Source: Polaribacter marinus
GTDB taxonomy: Bacteria; Bacteroidota; Bacteroidia; Flavobacteriales; Flavobacteriaceae
Length of the DNA: 64,000 bases
Reading direction: 5' to 3'
Assembly: GCF_022662535.1 (NCBI RefSeq)
Contig: NZ_JAKQYM010000007.1
Location: 1-64,000, forward strand
Notes under the pieces: model-generated
Databases searched by the model: none
What the model was told of the DNA's origin: nothing
The model's input: only the letters and a program-made list of their open reading frames with translations
Position numbers and translations under genes: made by a program
Shown: positions 9,049-17,859 of the stretch, one piece after another
Numbering within the stretch: position 1 is the stretch's first letter
Layout: each line of letters begins with the position of its first letter

Positions 9049-9955
9049 ATTTTACAAATACATAGAAAACTTACAAGACCAAATTACCTCTAAATTAGAA
9101 GTGGTAGACGGTAAGGCTACATTTCAAGAAGATATTTGGGAAAGAGAAGAAGGAGGAGGAGGTAGAACCCGTGTGATTGAAAACGGAAAGGTTTTTGAAA
9201 AAGGAGGTGTAAACATATCTGCGGTTCATGGAGAATTACCAGAAGTTTTAAGAAATCAGTTTAAAGTAAAAGAAGGAAATTTCTTTGCTTGCGGATTGAG
9301 TTTGGTTTTACATCCTATAAATCCTTTTGTACCCACAGTGCATGCAAATTGGCGCTATTTTGAAATGTATGACGAAGCAGGAAACATTGTAACCCAATGG
9401 TTTGGTGGCGGACAAGATTTAACGCCGTATTATTTATTTGATGAGGATGCAATTCATTTTCATCAAACGTGTAAAATAGCATGTGATAAACACAATTCAG
9501 AATTTTATCCGAAGTTTAAAAAAGTATGTGATGAGTATTTTTGGAATGCTCACAGAAACGAAGCCCGTGGAATTGGAGGTTTGTTTTTCGATTATCTAAA
9601 AGAAACAGAAGAATTTTCAATAGAAGATCGTTTTAATTTTGTGACCGAGGTGGGGAATAGTTTTTTAGAAAGTTATGTTCCTATAGTTGAAAAAAGAAAA
9701 GAAATTGAATTTACTAAAGAGCATAAAGATTGGCAAGAAGTCCGTAGAGGTCGTTATGTAGAATTCAATTTGGTACACGATAGAGGAACTCTTTTTGGAT
9801 TAAGAACCAACGGAAGGATAGAAAGTATTTTAATGAGCTTGCCTCCTGTTGTACAATGGAAATACAATCATCAACCTATAGAAAACTCGGAAGAAGAAAA
9901 GTTGATAAAGGTTTTAGAAAAACCGAAAGATTGGCTTTTGTTAGAGAATTCGTAA
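9038..9955 (+). CDS. hemF: Oxygen-dependent coproporphyrinogen-III oxidase
   Basis: Aerobic oxidative decarboxylation of coproporphyrinogen III to protoporphyrinogen IX. Recognisable features: 'EEGGGGRTRVIENG' near the N-terminus, 'VHANWRYFE' and the 'WFGGGQDLTPYY' motif, the metal-contacting histidines in 'FHQTCK', and the C-terminal 'RYVEFNLVHDRGTLFGL'. At 305 residues it is full length. It ends the heme cluster; hemG/hemY and ferrochelatase are not in the window. Confidence 0.96.
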   Translation: MKDKFYKYIENLQDQITSKLEVVDGKATFQEDIWEREEGGGGRTRVIENGKVFEKGGVNISAVHGELPEVLRNQFKVKEGNFFACGLSLVLHPINPFVPTVHANWRYFEMYDEAGNIVTQWFGGGQDLTPYYLFDEDAIHFHQTCKIACDKHNSEFYPKFKKVCDEYFWNAHRNEARGIGGLFFDYLKETEEFSIEDRFNFVTEVGNSFLESYVPIVEKRKEIEFTKEHKDWQEVRRGRYVEFNLVHDRGTLFGLRTNGRIESILMSLPPVVQWKYNHQPIENSEEEKLIKVLEKPKDWLLLENS

Positions 9956-10090
9956 AAAATAATATAAAAAAATAGAATATATTGTGTATAATTTCATTTT
10001 ATCGTTTTTTGTTTAAGAATAATTTAATTTAGATAAAAAGATATTGTTATTTTTCATATTATTTTTTAGTATAAAATCACCTATTTTTAC

Positions 10091-10098
10091 TACTTTTG
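10091..10098 (+). promoter_or_regulatory. Candidate -7 box upstream of the E2 gene
   Basis: TACTTTTG, a full match to TAnnTTTG, 22 bases before the ATG at 10121. No convincing TTTG is visible at the expected -33 distance. Confidence 0.45.
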
Positions 10099-10120
10099 CA
10101 CTCTCTAAAATCAGATAAAA

Positions 10121-11434
10121 ATGGCAAGATTCGAATTAAAGTTACCTAAAATGGGTGAAAGTGTTGCAGAAGCAACTATAACTTCTTGGTTAAAAGAAGT
10201 TGGAGATACTATAGAATTAGATGAAGCTATTGTTGAAATAGCCACTGATAAGGTAGATTCTGAAGTCCCTTCTGAAGTAGAAGGAACTTTAGTTGAGGTT
10301 TTATATCAAAAAGATGATGTGGTTGCTGTTGGAGAAACTATTGCTGTAATTGAGACAGAAGGAGGGGATGTTGTTGCAAACTCGACAGAGACTTCTAAAG
10401 TTGTAGAAAAATCTAATGTTTCTGAAGTAGAGAAAACAATTGAAAAAGCAGAGCAAGTAATTGCTGTACCAATTTCTAAAACATCAGATTCAGGTAAGTT
10501 TTATTCACCCTTAGTTAGAAATATAGCACAAACAGAAGGGGTTTCTATGCAAGAATTAGAAACAATTATTGGTTCAGGTAAAGATGGTAGAGTTACCAAA
10601 GAAGATATTCTTTCATATATAGAAAGTAAAAGCAAATCACCTCAAACGGTAGTTTCTCAAGTTAAAAAAGAAGTTTCTAAAAAAGAAGAAAAATCTATTA
10701 AAGCCACACCAGTTTCTGTTAATGGTGGAGACGAAATTATAGAAATGAGTAGAATGGGGAAACTCATTGCAAAACACATGGTAGATTCTGTTCAAACTTC
10801 TGCACACGTACAATCATTTATAGAAATAGATGTTACTAATATTGTAAAATGGAGAGGTAAAGTAAAAGATAAATTCTTTAAAAGAGATGGAGAGAAACTT
10901 ACTTTTACTCCTATTTTAATGCATGCAGTTGCATCTACTATCAAAAAATATCCGATGATAAATATTGCTATTGATGGCGATACTATCATTAAAAAGAAAA
11001 ATATTAATTTAGGAATGGCAGCAGCTTTACCTGATGGAAATTTAATTGTTCCTGTAATTAAAAATGCAGATCAATTAAACTTGGTGGGAATGACAAAAGC
11101 TGTAAATGATTTAGCAGTAAGAGCAAGAAATAATCAATTAAAACCAGATGAAATTCAAGGAGGAACATATACTGTAACTAATGTTGGTAGTTTTGGTTCT
11201 GTAATGGGAACACCTATTATAAATCAACCACAAGTTGCAATTTTAGCTTTAGGAGCTATTAGAAAGGTACCTGCAGTTATAGAAACTCCTGAAGGAGATT
11301 TTATTGGTATTCGTCAAAAAATGTTTGTTTCACATTCTTATGATCATAGAGTTGTAAATGGTGCTTTGGGTGGAATGTTTATAAAAACGTTAAAAGAAAC
11401 TTTAGAGGCTTGGGATATGAATCAAGACTTCTAA
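10121..11434 (+). CDS. 2-oxoacid dehydrogenase E2 (dihydrolipoamide acyltransferase)
   Basis: 437 residues: one N-terminal lipoyl domain (residues 1-77, lipoylated lysine K44 in 'ATDKVDSEV'), a linker, a peripheral-subunit-binding domain (~residues 127-165, 'SPLVRNIAQTEGVS...GRVTKEDIL'), and the catalytic domain ending with 'HSYDHRVVNGALGG', which contains the active-site histidine. A DKVDSE-type lipoyl site is typical of branched-chain or 2-oxoglutarate E2 rather than pyruvate E2. A separate pyruvate E2 is encoded nearby, so a branched-chain 2-oxoacid complex is the more likely home. E1 is not adjacent. A strong terminator follows. Confidence 0.88.
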   Translation: MARFELKLPKMGESVAEATITSWLKEVGDTIELDEAIVEIATDKVDSEVPSEVEGTLVEVLYQKDDVVAVGETIAVIETEGGDVVANSTETSKVVEKSNVSEVEKTIEKAEQVIAVPISKTSDSGKFYSPLVRNIAQTEGVSMQELETIIGSGKDGRVTKEDILSYIESKSKSPQTVVSQVKKEVSKKEEKSIKATPVSVNGGDEIIEMSRMGKLIAKHMVDSVQTSAHVQSFIEIDVTNIVKWRGKVKDKFFKRDGEKLTFTPILMHAVASTIKKYPMINIAIDGDTIIKKKNINLGMAAALPDGNLIVPVIKNADQLNLVGMTKAVNDLAVRARNNQLKPDEIQGGTYTVTNVGSFGSVMGTPIINQPQVAILALGAIRKVPAVIETPEGDFIGIRQKMFVSHSYDHRVVNGALGGMFIKTLKETLEAWDMNQDF

Positions 11435-11456
11435 TTGTAGTATATATATTGATGAT

Positions 11457-11490
11457 AAAACGCTTAGATTTTTCTAAGCGTTTTTTTTAT
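11457..11490 (+). terminator. Rho-independent terminator after the E2 gene
   Basis: Perfect 12-base arms AAAACGCTTAGA (11457-11468) and TCTAAGCGTTTT (11473-11484) with a 4-base loop, followed by a run of T. Confidence 0.9.
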
Positions 11491-11506
11491 TTTAAATAAT
11501 AATAAA

Positions 11507-11607
11507 GAAAGGTAACTTAAAAAAAAAGTTACCTTTCTTTTATTAAAAACTAAGGATACTTTTATTTAAAAGTATCCTTAGTTTTCTTTAAAAGTATCTA
11601 TACTTTT
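11507..11607. repeat. Three consecutive hairpins in the gap between convergent genes
   Basis: After the first terminator come a hairpin at 11507-11537 (GAAAGGTAACTT / AAGTTACCTTTC), a perfect 19-base-arm palindrome at 11546-11585 with a 2-base centre, and a short palindrome AAAAGTATctATACTTTT at 11590-11607. The last repeats part of the arm of the previous one. There is no gene here; the set may work as back-up terminators for the convergent transcripts. Confidence 0.75.
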
Positions 11608-11677
11608 AGAAAAAAAAATAAATTATTTTTTTAAACTTTTATTTTAAATTTTTCGTCAAATAATTAGATAAGCATAA

Positions 11678-11702
11678 AAAAGCTCGCAATTTGCGAGCTT
11701 TT
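11678..11702 (-). terminator. Terminator after pdhC
   Basis: AAAAGCTCGCAA (11678-11689) pairs with TTGCGAGCTTTT (11691-11702). On the minus strand the stem is followed by a T run, placing it 24-48 bases past the pdhC stop. Confidence 0.85.
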
Positions 11703-11725
11703 GTTAAATTATGGTTATAAAAAAC

Positions 11726-13342
11726 CTATGCTAACATTGTAACAGGATTTTCAATAAAAGTCTTTAATGTTTGTAAAAACTGAGCTCCAACAGCACCATC
11801 AACAGTTCTATGATCGCAAGTTAAAGTCAAATTCATTGTGTTTCCAACAACTATTTGCCCGTCTTTAACAACTGGTTTTTGCACAATTGCGCCAACAGAT
11901 AAAATAGCAGAATTAGGTTGATTGATTATAGAAGTAAAGTTGTCAATACCAAACATACCTAAGTTAGAAACTGTAAAAGTACTACCTTGCATATCTGCAG
12001 GAGCTAATTTCTTATTTCTTGCTTTACCAGCTAAATCTCTAACGCCTGCACCAATTTGAGTTAAACTTAATTGGTCTGTGTATTTGATTACAGGTACTAA
12101 TAAGCCATCATCTACAGCAACAGCAACACCAACATGAATGTGGCTATGATAAACTGTGTTTGCTTCTGTCCAAGAAGTATTTACCTGAGGATGTTTTTTC
12201 AAAGCCATTGCACAAGCTTTAACAACCATGTCGTTAAATGAAACTTTGACATCTGGAATTGCATTAATGGTTTTTCGAGAAGCCATTGCATTGTCCATAT
12301 CAACTTCAATATTTAAACTGAAATCTGGAGCAGTAAATTTAGAATTACCTAAAGATTTTGCAATTGCTTTACGCATCTGAGAGTTTTTAACTTCTTCAGA
12401 TTTTTCTTCACCAGCAGCAACAAAATTCATTGTAGGTGCTGCGGTAATAGTTTCTGTTTTAGTAACTTCCGTAGGTTTTACAGAAGGAGTGTAGTTTTCT
12501 ACATCTTTTTTGATGATTCTTCCGTTTTCACCAGAACCATTTACATCTGCTAAATTAATTCCTTTATCAGAAGCAATTTTTTTAGCTAAAGGAGAGGCAA
12601 AGATTCTTCCACCAGAATTGTTTATACTTGTATTAGAAGTTAATGATTTTGTTTCTTCAACTTTTACTTCTTCTTTCTTTTCTGATGTTGTCGCTTTTTC
12701 TGATGTTGTATTTGTAGATGATGATCCACCATTTGCAACAATTTCAGACACATCTGTTCCTGCAGGACCTATAATAGCTAATAAACTATCTACAGGTGCC
12801 GTTTCTCCTTCTTGTACACCAACATATAATAATGTGCCTTCATAGAAACATTCAAACTCCATGGTTGCTTTGTCAGTTTCAATTTCAGCTAAAATATCAC
12901 CCTCTTCAACTTTATCGCCAACCTTTTTTAACCAAGTGGCAACAGTTCCGTCTGTCATGGTATCACTTAAACGAGGCATTGAAATAACTTGCACTCCTTC
13001 TGGAACTGCATCAGTGTTTGTAGAAGTAGTTTCTTCTTCTACTTCTTTGGTTTCTATTTTGGTTGGTTCTGAGTTTCCACTTATAATAGCAGAAATATCT
13101 TCACCTTCTTCACCAATAATGGCTAACAAAACATCTACAGGAGATGTTTCTCCTTCTTGAACACCAATGTATAACAAGGTTCCTTCATGGAAGGATTCAA
13201 ATTCCATAGTTGCTTTATCAGTTTCAATTTCAGCTAAAATATCGCCTTCTTCAACTTTATCACCAACATTTTTTAACCATTTTGCCACAACACCTTCTTC
13301 CATGGTGTCGCTTAAACGAGGCATATTTATAATTGTAGCCAT
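11726..13342 (-). CDS. pdhC: Pyruvate dehydrogenase E2 (dihydrolipoamide acetyltransferase) with two lipoyl domains
   Basis: 538 residues. Two lipoyl domains, with lysines K43 and K158 each in the sequence EIETDKATMEFE; then a subunit-binding domain ('FASPLAKKIASDKG...GRIIKKDVENY'), and a catalytic domain ending 'LTCDHRTVDGAVGAQFL' with the active-site histidine. The DKATMEF lipoyl motif is typical of pyruvate E2. The two lipoyl domains are nearly identical in DNA as well as protein, so they are a duplication kept similar by recombination or selection. It starts 3 bases after pdhA ends, in one operon. Confidence 0.93.
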   Translation of the reverse strand: MATIINMPRLSDTMEEGVVAKWLKNVGDKVEEGDILAEIETDKATMEFESFHEGTLLYIGVQEGETSPVDVLLAIIGEEGEDISAIISGNSEPTKIETKEVEEETTSTNTDAVPEGVQVISMPRLSDTMTDGTVATWLKKVGDKVEEGDILAEIETDKATMEFECFYEGTLLYVGVQEGETAPVDSLLAIIGPAGTDVSEIVANGGSSSTNTTSEKATTSEKKEEVKVEETKSLTSNTSINNSGGRIFASPLAKKIASDKGINLADVNGSGENGRIIKKDVENYTPSVKPTEVTKTETITAAPTMNFVAAGEEKSEEVKNSQMRKAIAKSLGNSKFTAPDFSLNIEVDMDNAMASRKTINAIPDVKVSFNDMVVKACAMALKKHPQVNTSWTEANTVYHSHIHVGVAVAVDDGLLVPVIKYTDQLSLTQIGAGVRDLAGKARNKKLAPADMQGSTFTVSNLGMFGIDNFTSIINQPNSAILSVGAIVQKPVVKDGQIVVGNTMNLTLTCDHRTVDGAVGAQFLQTLKTFIENPVTMLA

Positions 13343-13345
13343 ATT

Positions 13346-14335
13346 TTAACTTATAAAAGGATAATCTTCTTGTTCATAAACCATATCGTACATTTGTTGT
13401 GTTTCTGGATATGGAGATTCTTCTGCGAATTTTTCGCACTCATTCACTCTGTCTTTCACATCTTTATCAATTGCAGCAATTTCTTCTTCTGTAGCGTAAT
13501 TTTGCTCTTTAATGATATCTAAAACTTGTGTAATAGGGTCTATTTTTTTGTATTCTTGAATTTCGTCTTTTGTTCTATAATGTTGTGCATCAGACATTGA
13601 ATGACCTCTATATCTGTATGTTTTCATTTCTAAGAAAGTTGGTCCATCTCCACGTCTTGCTCTTTGTATTGCTTCATCTACAGCTTCTGCAACTTTAATT
13701 GGGTTCATGGCATCTACAGGGCCACATGGCATTTCATAACCTAAACCAAGTTTCCAAATGTCTGTATGATTAGAAGTTCTTTCTACAGATGTTCCCATCG
13801 CATAACCATTGTTTTCAACAATAAAAATTACAGGTAATTTCCATAACATTGCCATATTAAAAGCTTCGTGTAAAGAACCTTGTCTAGCAGCACCATCACC
13901 AAAACAAGTTAGAGTTACTCCATCACTTCCTTTGTATTTGTCTGCAAAAGCAATTCCTGCTCCTAAAGGAATTTGTCCACCAACAATTCCATGACCACCA
14001 TAAAATCCAAATTCTTTTGAAAAGATATGCATAGAACCACCCATTCCTTTTGATGTTCCAGTAACTTTACCATATAATTCTGCCATTACACGTTTAGGGT
14101 CTTCTCCCATACCAATAGGTTGTACGTGGTTTCTATATGCAGTAATCATTTTATCTTTTGATAAATCCATTGCATGTAAAGCACCTGCTAAAATTGCTTC
14201 TTGACCATTATATAGGTGTAAAAAACCTCTTACTTTTTGTTGAATGTAAACAGATGCTAATTTATCTTCGAACTTTCGCCAAAAAAGCATGTCTCTGTAC
14301 CAATCTAAGTAGGTTTGTTTGGTGATTTTTTTCAT
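13346..14335 (-). CDS. pdhA: Pyruvate dehydrogenase E1 component, alpha subunit
   Basis: Thiamine-diphosphate subunit of the pyruvate dehydrogenase complex. The TPP-binding motif starts at 'CFGDGAARQG' and ends at 'VENNGYAMGT'; the loop 'YRYRGHSMSDAQHYRTKDE' is the conserved active-site loop. Length 329 residues is normal for an alpha subunit of a heterotetrameric E1. The beta subunit gene (pdhB) is not adjacent, the arrangement I recall in flavobacteria. Transcribed with pdhC. Confidence 0.94.
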   Translation of the reverse strand: MKKITKQTYLDWYRDMLFWRKFEDKLASVYIQQKVRGFLHLYNGQEAILAGALHAMDLSKDKMITAYRNHVQPIGMGEDPKRVMAELYGKVTGTSKGMGGSMHIFSKEFGFYGGHGIVGGQIPLGAGIAFADKYKGSDGVTLTCFGDGAARQGSLHEAFNMAMLWKLPVIFIVENNGYAMGTSVERTSNHTDIWKLGLGYEMPCGPVDAMNPIKVAEAVDEAIQRARRGDGPTFLEMKTYRYRGHSMSDAQHYRTKDEIQEYKKIDPITQVLDIIKEQNYATEEEIAAIDKDVKDRVNECEKFAEESPYPETQQMYDMVYEQEDYPFIS

Positions 14336-14465
14336 TCTTTATGATTGTTGTTTGTTGTATAAGTTATATAAAAATTTTATATAATAGAAATACAAAAATA
14401 ACTGTTTTAAATAGAATAAAAAAACCTGATTTTAGAGATTTAACTCAATCGTTTTCGTTGAGGTA

Positions 14466-15137
14466 TTATTTGTCTTTTGCAATGACTAAAGTGGCTTTAG
14501 CTCCAGTAGCTAAATTCCATTCGTTGGATGAAAGTAACATGCCAGCATCATTATATACCTTAAAGGCAGCAGTATTTGGACCAGAACTCCCTTGGTTTAA
14601 GGCTTTAAAAGCAATTCTATTAATGCCAACTTCTAAAGGAATATTAAAACTTTGATAACTTTGTCTCAGTGTTATATTAACAATAACAGGAATATTATTT
14701 ACTAAAATGCTAACTCTATCTCCATCGGGATATTGAAAATCTCTACAAATAATATTTACACTTTTAGAATTTGTTCTAAAACTACCTAAATCTTGATCAA
14801 TTTTTGGGTATTGGTATTGGCCATTTATTTTTTGAAAAGATTTTAAAAAACGCTCTTCACTTAGTTTCGCTTTTGTTAAAATTCCTTTATTTTTTAAATT
14901 GTCTTCTTTTTGTTGTTTTTGTAGTTTCTCTTTTTCTTTATCGTAAGCACTTTTAAATCCATTATTACCTTTAAGCTCTATAGCTTTAGGCTTGCTTACT
15001 TCTTTAGAGTTGTTTAAAACAATTGCTTTTATTTTTCCTTTTTCTTTAGTGCTATTCGAATTATCTAACTGAGCAGAAATTACTGTAGTTAAAAACAGAA
15101 AACATAAAAAAGTGATTAATTTAAAAGCTTTATTCAT
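14466..15137 (-). CDS. Secreted protein of unknown function
   Basis: 223 residues. A clear signal peptide (MNKAFKLITFLCFLFLTT... cleaved after 'VISA') is followed by a lysine-rich, probably helical stretch (~residues 30-95) and a C-terminal ~110-residue beta-rich domain ('NIICRDFQYPDGDRVSILVNN...'). This resembles a small adhesion- or immunoglobulin-like domain, but I do not recognise a family. It follows pdhA in reverse orientation to the heme cluster. Function unknown; envelope or periplasmic location inferred from the signal peptide. Confidence 0.7.
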   Translation of the reverse strand: MNKAFKLITFLCFLFLTTVISAQLDNSNSTKEKGKIKAIVLNNSKEVSKPKAIELKGNNGFKSAYDKEKEKLQKQQKEDNLKNKGILTKAKLSEERFLKSFQKINGQYQYPKIDQDLGSFRTNSKSVNIICRDFQYPDGDRVSILVNNIPVIVNITLRQSYQSFNIPLEVGINRIAFKALNQGSSGPNTAAFKVYNDAGMLLSSNEWNLATGAKATLVIAKDK

Positions 15138-15216
15138 TTTTGATAATTATTTATTGAAATGAGTACAAATATAATGCCGATTTTTAGTGAAGGAGTTTAT
15201 AAATTGTTAAAAATTA

Positions 15217-15885
15217 CTATTCTACAGGAAAATTAAAATATGTTTTTGAAAACGGTTCATTTTTTAAAGTAAAATGCCACCATTCATTATTATATGGTTT
15301 AAAGCCATTTTCTAGCATTATTTTACGCAAATACAAACGATTTCTTTTTTGAAGTTTACTGATTTTATTGTAAAACGAATGAGACTCTTCACCAAAAAAA
15401 TCATAAGGGCTTCCCATATCTATTTCTTTATTTGTTTTTAGATTTACAATTGTTAAATCTACTGTGCTACCTCTTGTATGTCCAGACTTAGAAGCAATAT
15501 ATCCTCGTTTAAATAATACAGATTTTGGTGTTTTAGGGTAATAGGTTTTTTTCATTAATGTGTCTTCTAAAACTCTTACCCATTTTACAAAATGATTTAC
15601 AGCTTGTTGAGGCCTATAAGCATCAAAGACTTTTAAACTTAGGTTTTTTTTAAGTAAAATTTGTTGTATTTTTTTTAAAGCATTTGCCGTTTGTAAAGTT
15701 GTAATGACACAATGATTTTTATATCCAGTGATGGGTTTTCCTATGAAATTATTCTTAGTATGATATCTTAATTCCGATTTTATAGAAGCTTCAATATCTG
15801 ATAAATACACAAAACCTTTAGGTAATTTTTGTGCACTGTTAGAAAAACTTATTAGTAATGTTAATAAAAAGAGAATATTTTTCAT
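15217..15885 (-). CDS. D-alanyl-D-alanine dipeptidase, VanX/DdpX type (peptidase M15D)
   Basis: 222 residues with a signal peptide (first ~18 residues ending 'SNSAQ'). The zinc-site motifs of the M15 family are present: 'SGHTRGSTVDLTI' gives the histidine and aspartate ligands, and 'EWWHFTL' gives the catalytic glutamate and third histidine. It hydrolyses D-Ala-D-Ala in the periplasm. In Gram-negatives this usually serves peptidoglycan turnover rather than glycopeptide resistance; no vanHA genes are nearby. Confidence 0.9.
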   Translation of the reverse strand: MKNILFLLTLLISFSNSAQKLPKGFVYLSDIEASIKSELRYHTKNNFIGKPITGYKNHCVITTLQTANALKKIQQILLKKNLSLKVFDAYRPQQAVNHFVKWVRVLEDTLMKKTYYPKTPKSVLFKRGYIASKSGHTRGSTVDLTIVNLKTNKEIDMGSPYDFFGEESHSFYNKISKLQKRNRLYLRKIMLENGFKPYNNEWWHFTLKNEPFSKTYFNFPVE

Positions 15886-15920
15886 TTCTTAAAAATAAAT
15901 AAAAGTTTTTTTTAATAAAC

Positions 15921-16304
15921 TTAAAGAACAAATTTATTAAAAATGTCTTCTAGTTCTTTATTCGGGTCAATACATAATCCTGGATGTGTTTTAGAACTTT
16001 GGATAATAGTACTTCTGCAAGCAGCTAGCCATCTAAACCTATCTGATAATTCTAATTCTCCTATTTTTCCACCACTAGGTTTTCCTTCGCAAATTAATTT
16101 CCATGCGTTTAAATACTTATTCAATAAATCTAATTCTATTTCAGATGAAAAGGCTTTTAATTTAGTTGAATTGACTTTATATTTTATTCCAAGAAATTTT
16201 TTTCGTTTAGAAAAAAGAATAACTCCTACATTAAAAAATTCTTCACGTTCTACTTTGGGTACAACCCTAATTATTGCGTATTCAAATGTAAATTTATCTT
16301 GCAT
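15921..16304 (-). CDS. DUF3037 protein
   Basis: 127 residues, matching the DUF3037 pattern: 'YAIIRVVPKVEREEFFNVGVILFS' at the N-terminus and a conserved 'DRFRWLAACRSTIIQSSKTHPG' in the middle. Function is not known. It overlaps the upstream HipA-like gene by 11 bases, so the two are coupled, and the combination recurs in other bacteria as far as I recall. Confidence 0.85.
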   Translation of the reverse strand: MQDKFTFEYAIIRVVPKVEREEFFNVGVILFSKRKKFLGIKYKVNSTKLKAFSSEIELDLLNKYLNAWKLICEGKPSGGKIGELELSDRFRWLAACRSTIIQSSKTHPGLCIDPNKELEDIFNKFVL

Positions 16305-17073
16305 CTTCAGCTTCTTTAACTAATAAATCGATCTTTGAAAGTCTTGTGTTTAAATATTGTATATAAGCATCTCTCATTTCTGTAGGGCTTAAAGAGTCAG
16401 ATTCACTTAACAACCAATCTTCTGGAATACTAGAAACAATTTCAGTAATCTTTTCTTCATTAATTAAATGTTTAATTTCCTTTGCAGCTTCTGTTAAATG
16501 AGTTGCTTTTTGTAAAAGTACATGGTCTTTAATTAACGGAAATGTTCTTGTTAGGTGATTTTTCCAAGTTTCCCAATTATGATGAAAATAAAAACTTGCT
16601 CCATTATCTATAATCCATAATTCATGATTCCAGTGTAATAGGTTTGTGTTTTTTGCTGTTCTATCAATATTGCTAGTAATACTATCTAGTAGAACTATTT
16701 TAGAAGCTGTATTGGCATCAACTTTAGAGACTAAAGGATCAAATGTAATAGCACTAGATAGAAAGTGTAAACCAAGATTTAAACCAACACTAAATTTTAG
16801 TAAATCTTGAATTTCTTCATCGGGTTCTGTTTTGCTAAACGAATTGTCTAAGTTCATAAATACCAATTCAGGAACGTTTAAACCTATTGCTCTAGCCAAT
16901 TCTCCTCCAATAAATTCTGCGATAAGAGCTTTTTTACCTTGACCCGCACCTCTAAATTTTAATACATATTGAAATCCATCATCAGCTTTAACGATAGCAG
17001 GAAGAGATCCTCCTTCTCTTAAAGGATAAATATACTGAACAACATTTACTGTTCTAATATCAATTTTATTCAT
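16294..17073 (-). CDS. HipA-like kinase-fold protein
   Basis: 259 residues. It resembles the short HipA-like family rather than full-length HipA (~440). The N-terminal lobe has 'YVLKFRGAGQGKKALIAEFIGGELARAIG' with a lysine for nucleotide binding, and the catalytic region has 'LDSITSNIDRTAKNTNLL' followed by 'LWIIDNGASFYFHHNW', where the DNG triplet takes the place of the metal-binding DFG/DLG. A Ser/Thr-kinase-like activity is plausible. No HipB-type antitoxin is adjacent; the coupled partner is the DUF3037 protein. Confidence 0.8.
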   Translation of the reverse strand: MNKIDIRTVNVVQYIYPLREGGSLPAIVKADDGFQYVLKFRGAGQGKKALIAEFIGGELARAIGLNVPELVFMNLDNSFSKTEPDEEIQDLLKFSVGLNLGLHFLSSAITFDPLVSKVDANTASKIVLLDSITSNIDRTAKNTNLLHWNHELWIIDNGASFYFHHNWETWKNHLTRTFPLIKDHVLLQKATHLTEAAKEIKHLINEEKITEIVSSIPEDWLLSESDSLSPTEMRDAYIQYLNTRLSKIDLLVKEAEDAR

Positions 17074-17306
17074 GGTTTATTAAGATGTAATTAACTGTTT
17101 ATCAGTGTATTTTTTAAACAATCATTATATGTGTTACTAGATAATAAATTGGGTTTAATATTAGCGAAAGGTACTTAAAAATGGAGTTAGAAAAAAAAGT
17201 ATTATAAAAAGTAAGCGCCGTTTTAAAAAAAAACGACGACTTACCAAGTAAACTAATAAAACCAAGTATTAGTACTAATATGAGAAGTTAGCTTTCTCAT
17301 AATTTT

Positions 17307-17831
17307 TTATTCTGTATAAGGTTGATGATTATAACTCAACACCCTTTTTAATTTCCAAATGTTATTTTCTAAAATCCAGAGATGTGTAAAATCTGCAATT
17401 CCCAATGTTTTCATTTTACCGTCAATTTTTTGCTGAAAAGTGTGTTTTCCTTTCTGAATTGCTCCATAAATTTTGTTGTTGTTTTTCATTTCAAAAACCT
17501 CTAAAGAACCTTTAACTAGATTTCTTTTGTTGTTTCCAGGTTTAGAACAAATATTGTTTTTTACAGCATTTATAAATTCTTTTCTATTCTGAATACCTGC
17601 TATATCATGATAAAACTCAAAGTCCTCTGCAATAATTGGTTCTAGTTTTTCTATCTCACATTTATTAAATGTTCTTTCAAAAATAATACTGTCTTTAGAT
17701 TTTAGTGTTTTGTGTAAGTCAGAGTTTTTATCTACTTGTGCATTCATCACAAATGTGTAAAAGAACATTACAATTGCTAAAATAATTTTTATAATAATTG
17801 ATTTTTTAAATGGTTCTAAAAAAGAATTCAT
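17307..17831 (-). CDS. NTF2-like (DUF4440/SnoaL-type) protein
   Basis: 174 residues with an N-terminal hydrophobic segment (~15-32) that is a signal peptide or anchor. The remainder fits the NTF2-like fold: 'LEPIIAEDFEFYHDIAG', 'RKEFINAVKNNI', and a C-terminal 'ADFTHLWILENNIWKLKRVLSYNHQ'. No catalytic residues can be assigned. It is the last gene of a five-gene minus-strand operon. Confidence 0.75.
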   Translation of the reverse strand: MNSFLEPFKKSIIIKIILAIVMFFYTFVMNAQVDKNSDLHKTLKSKDSIIFERTFNKCEIEKLEPIIAEDFEFYHDIAGIQNRKEFINAVKNNICSKPGNNKRNLVKGSLEVFEMKNNNKIYGAIQKGKHTFQQKIDGKMKTLGIADFTHLWILENNIWKLKRVLSYNHQPYTE

Positions 17832-17859
17832 AGTTGATTTGTTTTAATTGTCTAAGCGT

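Noticed and set aside
12510..13349. Long open frames on the plus strand across pdhC
   Set aside because: They mirror the two lipoyl domains in antisense and show no protein-family features.
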